A stretch of 64,000 nt of DNA from NCBI RefSeq assembly GCF_017589465.1, contig NZ_JAELYA010000004.1, positions 1-64,000 on the forward strand, given 5' to 3'. Source of the DNA: Pseudomonas schmalbachii (lineage in GTDB: Bacteria; Pseudomonadota; Gammaproteobacteria; Pseudomonadales; Pseudomonadaceae). A model generated the notes under the pieces. That model was not told where the DNA came from. It saw only the letters and a list, made by a program, of their open reading frames with translations, and made no database searches. The position numbers were made by a program, and so were the translations under genes. Position 1 is the stretch's first letter. Each line of letters opens with the position of its first letter. Positions 59,811 to 64,000 of the stretch are shown here, in pieces.

Positions 59811-60605
59811 ATGACCGACTCCCCCGTCCTTCCCCGTCCCGCCACCACCGTTCTCCTGCTGCGCCCGGCTCCGGGCGGCGTGGAGGTGTTCATGGTGGTG
59901 CGCAACCACGCGATCGATTTCTGTTCCGGTGCACTGGTGTTCCCCGGCGGCAAGCAGGAGCAGGCCGACAGCAATCCCGCCCTGCGCGCCCGCTGCAGCG
60001 GCGCGGAGCAGTGTTCGGACGAGGAGCTGGGCTTTCGCATCGCCGGTATCCGCGAGGCGTTCGAGGAGTGCGGGGTGCTGCTGGCACGCCGGCGCGGCGA
60101 GTCGGAGCTGCTCTCCGCCGCCCAACTGGCGCCCATCGTCGAGCGCTGGCGGCAGCGGCTGGACAGCGACACGGCCGATATCGCCGAGCTGGTGGAGGCC
60201 GAGGACCTGGAGCTGGCGGTGGACCTGATGGTGCCCTTCGCCCACTGGATCACCCCGGAGTTCATGGCCAAGCGCTTCGACACCTGGTTCTTCGCCGCCA
60301 TGGCGCCAGCCGACCAGTTGGCCCTGCACGACGGCTCGGAGGCGGTCGACTCGCTGTGGATATCGCCCACCGCCGCGCTGGCCGAGGCGCAGGCAGGGCG
60401 GCGCACGCTGGTGCTCGCCACCGAGCAGAACCTGCGCCTGCTGAGCCAGGCGGACAGCGTCGAGCGGGCCCTGCAGGACGCCCGCGCACGGCAGATCGTC
60501 AGCGTGCAGCCGTGGGTCGAGGAGATCGGCGGTGTGCGTCACCTGCGCATCCGCGAGGATGCCGGCTATGCGATGAAGGCGGTCCCCCTGCGCGCCGGCA
60601 TCTGA
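59811..60605 (+). CDS. NUDIX hydrolase
   Basis: A 264-residue NUDIX family protein. The box is split by an insert: the Gly-rich VFPGGKQEQAD (about 43-53) is followed by GFRIAGIREAFEECGVLL (about 74-91), with the metal-binding REAFEE. This resembles the NUDT19/RppH-like large NUDIX group with acyl-CoA or nucleoside diphosphate substrates. AAGG lies before the ATG. The remaining ~150 residues are mainly helical. The substrate cannot be fixed. Confidence 0.87.
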   Translation: MTDSPVLPRPATTVLLLRPAPGGVEVFMVVRNHAIDFCSGALVFPGGKQEQADSNPALRARCSGAEQCSDEELGFRIAGIREAFEECGVLLARRRGESELLSAAQLAPIVERWRQRLDSDTADIAELVEAEDLELAVDLMVPFAHWITPEFMAKRFDTWFFAAMAPADQLALHDGSEAVDSLWISPTAALAEAQAGRRTLVLATEQNLRLLSQADSVERALQDARARQIVSVQPWVEEIGGVRHLRIREDAGYAMKAVPLRAGI

Positions 60606-60794
60606 GCGCGCAACAGTCCCGACGGAGCGAAACCTGCATGGAAATCCGCCATGCAGCGTCGCCGTCCGTTCCTTTCCGCGATGGCGTGGCAGTTTCCACC
60701 ATGCAGGCTGTCATTTATGCCCTGTATCTTTTTCCTAGGAGCAGAGCGTCAGCAAGCATAGGAAAATTCGACGATCACACATCGGGACGGAAAG

Positions 60795-61517
60795 ATGAAC
60801 GACAAGCAAGGCAACGACACTCTCAAGGAACCGGATAGCGCCGAGCTGGCTCTGCGGCAAATCGTCGAGGGCTTCCAGCGCTTCCGCCATGATGTCTTCC
60901 CGCAGCAGGAGGAACTCTTCAAGAAGCTCGCCACGGCGCAGAACCCGCTGGCGATGTTCATCACCTGCGCGGATTCGCGCATCGTCCCGGAGCTGATCAC
61001 CCAGAGCTTGCCGGGCGACCTGTTCGTCACCCGCAATGTCGGCAACGTGGTGCCGCCCTACGGGCAGATGAACGGTGGCGTTTCCACCGCCATCGAGTTC
61101 GCGGTGATGGCGCTGGGCGTGCAGCACATCATCGTCTGCGGTCATTCCGACTGCGGCGCGATGAAGGCGGTGCTGAACCCGCAGGGCCTGGAAAGCATGC
61201 CGACGGTCAAGGCCTGGCTGCGCCATGCCGAGGTGGCGCGCACGGTGGTGGCGGAGAACTACCGCTGCGACTGCGGCAGCGACCAGCTGCACGTGCTCAC
61301 CGAGGAAAACGTGGTGGCCCAGCTCGACCACCTGAAGACCCACCCGTCCGTGGCATCGCGCCTGGCCAGCGGCCAGCTGTTCATCCATGGCTGGGTGTAT
61401 GACATCGAGACCAGCGAGATCAAGGCCTACGACGCGGAGCGCGGCTCCTTCCGGCCGCTCGACGGCGAAGGTCCGATTCCGATGGCGACGCCGCGGGCGC
61501 GGTATTCGGGGCAGTAA
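60795..61517 (+). CDS. Beta-class carbonic anhydrase
   Basis: A 240-residue zinc enzyme interconverting CO2 and bicarbonate. Zinc ligands are C58, H117 and C120, and the D60-x-R62 dyad in CADSRIVPE controls access to zinc. GNVVPPYG and VCGHSDCGAM are conserved. It matches P. aeruginosa psCA1 (PA0102), close to the cox genes there as here. GGACGGAAAG precedes the ATG. The 189 bp upstream (60606-60794) hold an AT-rich promoter region but no gene. Confidence 0.94.
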   Translation: MNDKQGNDTLKEPDSAELALRQIVEGFQRFRHDVFPQQEELFKKLATAQNPLAMFITCADSRIVPELITQSLPGDLFVTRNVGNVVPPYGQMNGGVSTAIEFAVMALGVQHIIVCGHSDCGAMKAVLNPQGLESMPTVKAWLRHAEVARTVVAENYRCDCGSDQLHVLTEENVVAQLDHLKTHPSVASRLASGQLFIHGWVYDIETSEIKAYDAERGSFRPLDGEGPIPMATPRARYSGQ

Positions 61518-61540
61518 GGTTTCGGACTCGCGCGGGGTTT

Positions 61541-61658
61541 CCCTCACCCCTGCCCTCTCCCAGAGGGAGAGGGGGTTGCACGGAGTAGCCGGTATGCACG
61601 GAGTTCCACCTTTGCACGGACCGTCCCCTCTCCCTCCGGGAGAGGGTTAGGGTGAGGG
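61541..61658. repeat. REP inverted pair, CCCTCTCCC family
   Basis: CCCTCACCCCTGCCCTCTCC and inverted GGGAGAGGGTTAGGGTGAGG. It lies between the convergent carbonic anhydrase and 61677 genes. Confidence 0.88.
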
Positions 61659-61676
61659 GAGCCGGCCCCGCCATCC

Positions 61677-62315
61677 TCAGCGCAAATTCAACTCGATCCC
61701 CAACTGCCGCGACATGCACGGCCACTGCCGCCAGGCGCTGGCCACCTGCGGGTCGTTGAGGCGCGCGCGGTAGGCCTGCGCCGAGACCTTGGCGAACAGG
61801 CTGTCCTGCAGCATGACGCCGACCGCCTGGTGCACCGCGTCGTCCAGCTGGTTGGCGAAGGGTTCGCCGATCAGCTGGTGCACGACCAGGTTCGCCACCG
61901 TGGTGTCCAGCGGGATCAGCGGCTGGCCGAAGTGGGCGATGTAGCGGTCGTTCACCTCTTCCACCAGACGATGGGCCAGGTAGGCCTCGTCGAGCAGCGC
62001 GTCGAAGCCGTCGTGGCCGTTCAGCAGCGCCGGCGGGCTGAGGAAGAACTGCTCGGCCACGTTCAGCACCGGCGCGATCTGCGCCTCGATCCCGGCCTCG
62101 TGCGCCACGCTGTCCGCCGCTTCGAGGAACTCCGGCACCTGGTCGATGTAGGCGTGGACGAAGCGCGTCAGGACGCCGACGGTGTCGCCGGAGTCCATGG
62201 AGATGCTGGGGTGCAGCCGTTCCAGTTGGGACTGGATCAGCCGGGCCAGATGGCCGTGACTGGCCTCCAGCCGATGGGCGTTCTGGATCAGTTCGCGAAG
62301 CGCGGCGGTGTTCAT
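61677..62315 (-). CDS. Conserved protein of unknown function
   Basis: A 212-residue, mostly helical, cytoplasmic protein without recognised domains, signal peptide or TM segment. It starts MNTAALRELIQNAHRLEASH; notable segments are SISMDSGDTVGVLTRFVHAYIDQ and a C-terminal WRQWPCMSRQLG. It may correspond to PAO1 PA0104, which I recall between the carbonic anhydrase and cox genes. GGAGTTG precedes the ATG. Divergent from coxB. Confidence 0.75.
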   Translation of the reverse strand: MNTAALRELIQNAHRLEASHGHLARLIQSQLERLHPSISMDSGDTVGVLTRFVHAYIDQVPEFLEAADSVAHEAGIEAQIAPVLNVAEQFFLSPPALLNGHDGFDALLDEAYLAHRLVEEVNDRYIAHFGQPLIPLDTTVANLVVHQLIGEPFANQLDDAVHQAVGVMLQDSLFAKVSAQAYRARLNDPQVASAWRQWPCMSRQLGIELNLR

Positions 62316-62510
62316 GACAACTCCAAGACAACAAGATTTGGAAGAAGGACATTAGCCGGCGTCCGGCAGCGGCCTAAGACGAGATTTTCATAATCACCGT
62401 CCGCTTATGCCGAGCAGGCGACACCGGGTCGCAGCATCCTACCTGAAAGCCGCGCCAGCCGTGGCTTTGAGAGCATCATTCGGAATTGCGCGAAGCTTTT
62501 TTAAACTGAG

Positions 62511-62538
62511 TTGTTATGTCGCAGCCCGTGGCTATACT
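62511..62538 (+). promoter_or_regulatory. Candidate coxB promoter
   Basis: -35-like TTGTTA (62511-62516), 16-bp spacer, -10 TATACT (62533-62538). CTATACT (62532-62538) equals the sigma-S extended -10 consensus, and the P. aeruginosa cox operon is RpoS-dependent. It lies 195 bp before coxB, leaving a long leader. The rest of 62316-62732 upstream of here shows no gene. Confidence 0.6.
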
Positions 62539-62561
62539 CGACCTTGACACCGAAAAACCTG

Positions 62562-62660
62562 ATGGACCCGGCATGCCTTGCGCGCGCCGAGGGCTCGACG
62601 GTCAACGTTTCTGCTGTCTTGGCGGTCGTTTCCTTGGCTGTTGGTGACGTTCGGCGCTGA
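62562..62660 (+). CDS. Small leader ORF before coxB (hypothetical)
   Basis: ATG at 62562 opens a 32-codon frame ending in TGA at 62658-62660, which abuts the attenuator hairpin. The product is Val/Ala-rich with a short hydrophobic run (VSAVLAVVSLAVGDV). No strong ribosome site is visible before it (AAAAACCTG). Placement between promoter and terminator suggests a leader peptide, but it could be chance. Confidence 0.3.
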   Translation: MDPACLARAEGSTVNVSAVLAVVSLAVGDVRR

Positions 62661-62684
62661 AGCCCCCTGGATCGGGGCTTTTTC
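62660..62684 (+). terminator. Attenuator-like terminator in the coxB leader
   Basis: AAGCCCC (62660-62666) pairs with GGGGCTT (62674-62680), followed by T residues at 62679-62683. It lies about 50 bp before the coxB start and after the inferred promoter, so it may control read-through into coxBA. A shorter alternative: it terminates an unseen small RNA. Confidence 0.65.
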
Positions 62685-62732
62685 GCGGAGCCGATTGCCG
62701 GCGGGATAAAAACAACGATAAGGGGAACCCGA

Positions 62733-63857
62733 ATGTTGCGACATCCACGAGTCTGGATGGGCCTTCTTTTGCTCATGGCGTTCAGCCAGGCAAATGCCGC
62801 CTGGACGGTGAACATGGCGCCTGGTGCAACCGAGGTCAGCCGTTCCGTTTTCGATTTGCACATGACGATCTTCTGGATCTGCGTCGTGATCGGCGTACTG
62901 GTCTTCGGCGCGATGTTCTGGTCGATGATCGTCCACCGCCGTTCCACCGGGCAGCAGCCGGCGCATTTCCACGAGAGCACCACGGTGGAAATCCTCTGGA
63001 CCATCGTGCCCTTCCTGATCCTGGTGGTGATGGCCGTGCCGGCCACCCGCACCCTGATCCACATGTACGACACCTCCGAGCCGGAGCTGGACATCCAGGT
63101 CACCGGCTACCAGTGGAAGTGGCAGTACAAGTACCTGGGCCAGGACGTGGAGTTCTTCAGCAACCTGGCGACGCCGCAGGACCAGATCCACAACAAGGCC
63201 GAGAAGAGCGAGCACTACCTGCTGGAGGTGGATAACCCATTGGTTATCCCGGCCGGGGTCAAGGTGCGCTTCCTGGTCACCGCCAGCGACGTGATCCACT
63301 CCTGGTGGGTGCCGGCCTTCGCGGTCAAGCGCGACGCCATCCCCGGCTTCGTCAACGAGGCCTGGACCAAGGTCGACAAGCCCGGCATCTACCGCGGCCA
63401 GTGCGCCGAGCTGTGCGGCAAGGACCACGGCTTCATGCCGGTGGTGGTCGACGTGAAATCCAAGCCTGACTTCGACAAGTGGCTGGCCACGCGCAAGGAA
63501 GAGGCGCTGAAGGAGAAGGAGCTGACCAGCAAGGAGTGGACCAGGGACGAGCTGTACGCCCGCGGCGACAAGGTCTACCACACCATCTGCGCCGCCTGTC
63601 ACCAGCCGGAAGGCCAGGGCATGCCGCCGATGTTCCCGGCGATCAAGGGCTCGAAGGTCGCCACCGGGCCGAAGGACGGGCATCTGGACACCGTCTTCAA
63701 CGGCAGGCAGGGCACCGCCATGGCCGCCTTCGGCAAGCAGCTCTCGGAAGTGGATATCGCCGCGGTGATCACTTACCAGCGCAACGCCTGGGGCAACAAC
63801 GTCGGCGACATGGTCACACCGCAAGATGTGGTGGCCTTCAAGCAGAAACAACAATAA
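62733..63857 (+). CDS. coxB: Cytochrome c oxidase (aa3) subunit II with fused cytochrome c
   Basis: A 374-residue subunit that takes electrons from cytochrome c. A signal peptide (cleavage near residue 22) is followed by two TM helices (about 43-65 and 88-107). The CuA ligands H189, C224, E226, C228, H232 and M235 lie in the cupredoxin domain. A C-terminal cytochrome c domain has the heme motif CAACH at 286-290 (caa3-type fusion). AAGGGGAA precedes the ATG. It leads the coxBA operon. Confidence 0.96.
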   Translation: MLRHPRVWMGLLLLMAFSQANAAWTVNMAPGATEVSRSVFDLHMTIFWICVVIGVLVFGAMFWSMIVHRRSTGQQPAHFHESTTVEILWTIVPFLILVVMAVPATRTLIHMYDTSEPELDIQVTGYQWKWQYKYLGQDVEFFSNLATPQDQIHNKAEKSEHYLLEVDNPLVIPAGVKVRFLVTASDVIHSWWVPAFAVKRDAIPGFVNEAWTKVDKPGIYRGQCAELCGKDHGFMPVVVDVKSKPDFDKWLATRKEEALKEKELTSKEWTRDELYARGDKVYHTICAACHQPEGQGMPPMFPAIKGSKVATGPKDGHLDTVFNGRQGTAMAAFGKQLSEVDIAAVITYQRNAWGNNVGDMVTPQDVVAFKQKQQ

Positions 63858-63867
63858 GGAGGCGGTG

Positions 63868-64000
63868 ATGACTGCAGTTATCGAGCACCCCGAGCATACG
63901 CACGCCGTCGACCACCATCACGACCATGGCCCGGCCAAGGGTCTGATGCGCTGGATTCTGACCACCAACCACAAGGACATCGGCACGATGTACCTGTGGT
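63868..64000 (+). CDS. coxA: Cytochrome c oxidase subunit I, N-terminal part
   Basis: The first 44 codons of the heme-copper oxidase catalytic subunit; the gene runs off the window. The His-rich start (HTHAVDHHHDHG) is followed by WILTTNHKDIGTMYLW, the conserved entry to TM1. AAGGAGG at 63857-63863 is a strong ribosome site. It starts 10 bp after coxB. Confidence 0.95.
   Translation, partial: MTAVIEHPEHTHAVDHHHDHGPAKGLMRWILTTNHKDIGTMYLW

Noticed and set aside
62501-63103. Minus-strand ORF opposite the coxB leader
   Set aside because: Continues antisense to coxB, no family resemblance.

Overview
The window is about 64 kb of GC-rich chromosome from a fluorescent-type Pseudomonas. The gene content (siaABCD, bauABC/bauR, ahpC-ahpF, prlC, a PA0069-like radical SAM gene, cox) and the 5' end of the 16S rRNA point to the P. 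aeruginosa lineage, probably near P. nitroreducens/P. citronellolis. The species call is an inference. Many neighbourhoods match the early P. aeruginosa PAO1 chromosome (roughly PA0065 to PA0172, from memory), but in a rearranged order.

Layout. (1) 1-700: 5' end of a 16S gene read leftward, with boxA and three tandem rRNA promoters. (2) 700-5300: an MHS-type transporter, a YciA-type thioesterase with a strong terminator, a 137-bp palindromic repeat, and ahpC-ahpF behind an OxyR-like site. (3) 5450-15852: a complete, tightly overlapping C-P lyase cluster, phnCDE-F-GHIJKLMN-P, with two GTCTAGAC palindromes that look like PhnF operators. (4) 15919-20829: xdhABC; XdhB carries a roughly 100-residue tail made of translated REP repeats. 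(5) 20830-33000: a spacer with three DnaA boxes, a RutR-type regulator with yigZ, an SdsA1-type alkylsulfatase, a Tsx-like porin divergent from an AraC regulator, 8-oxoguanine deaminase, and a leftward flavin monooxygenase-RidA-DUF1028 operon followed by an argE-like gene. (6) 33000-42100: prlC-yheV, gamma-carbonic anhydrase, an HSL-type esterase, a PATR autotransporter and a HAD phosphatase. (7) 42513-47321: siaABCD (c-di-GMP/aggregation), an NYN-LOTUS protein, and a siaC/siaD deletion scar. (8) 47448-49825: a MenA-like prenyltransferase, a DUF2845 protein, and a REP-associated tyrosine transposase (RAYT) with a 113-bp tandem array. (9) 49826-55363: a polyamine-type binding protein and the bauABC/bauR beta-alanine locus. 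(10) 55527-64000: a Pit phosphate transporter, an IS110 element in a REP, a LexA-controlled radical SAM gene, a NUDIX hydrolase, beta-carbonic anhydrase, an unknown protein, and coxB-coxA with an attenuator-like leader.

Functional themes are phosphorus scavenging (phn, Pit), purine turnover (xdh, 8-oxoguanine deaminase, Tsx-like channel), peroxide defence, beta-alanine/polyamine catabolism, surface/biofilm control and the aa3 oxidase. Intergenic space is crowded with at least four REP families. I see no CRISPR array, tRNA or prophage. The most unusual items are the REP-derived XdhB tail, the RAYT gene with its own 3' end amplified in tandem, the microhomology scar of a lost second siaC-siaD copy, the MenA homologue, and the small ORF plus terminator in the coxB leader.
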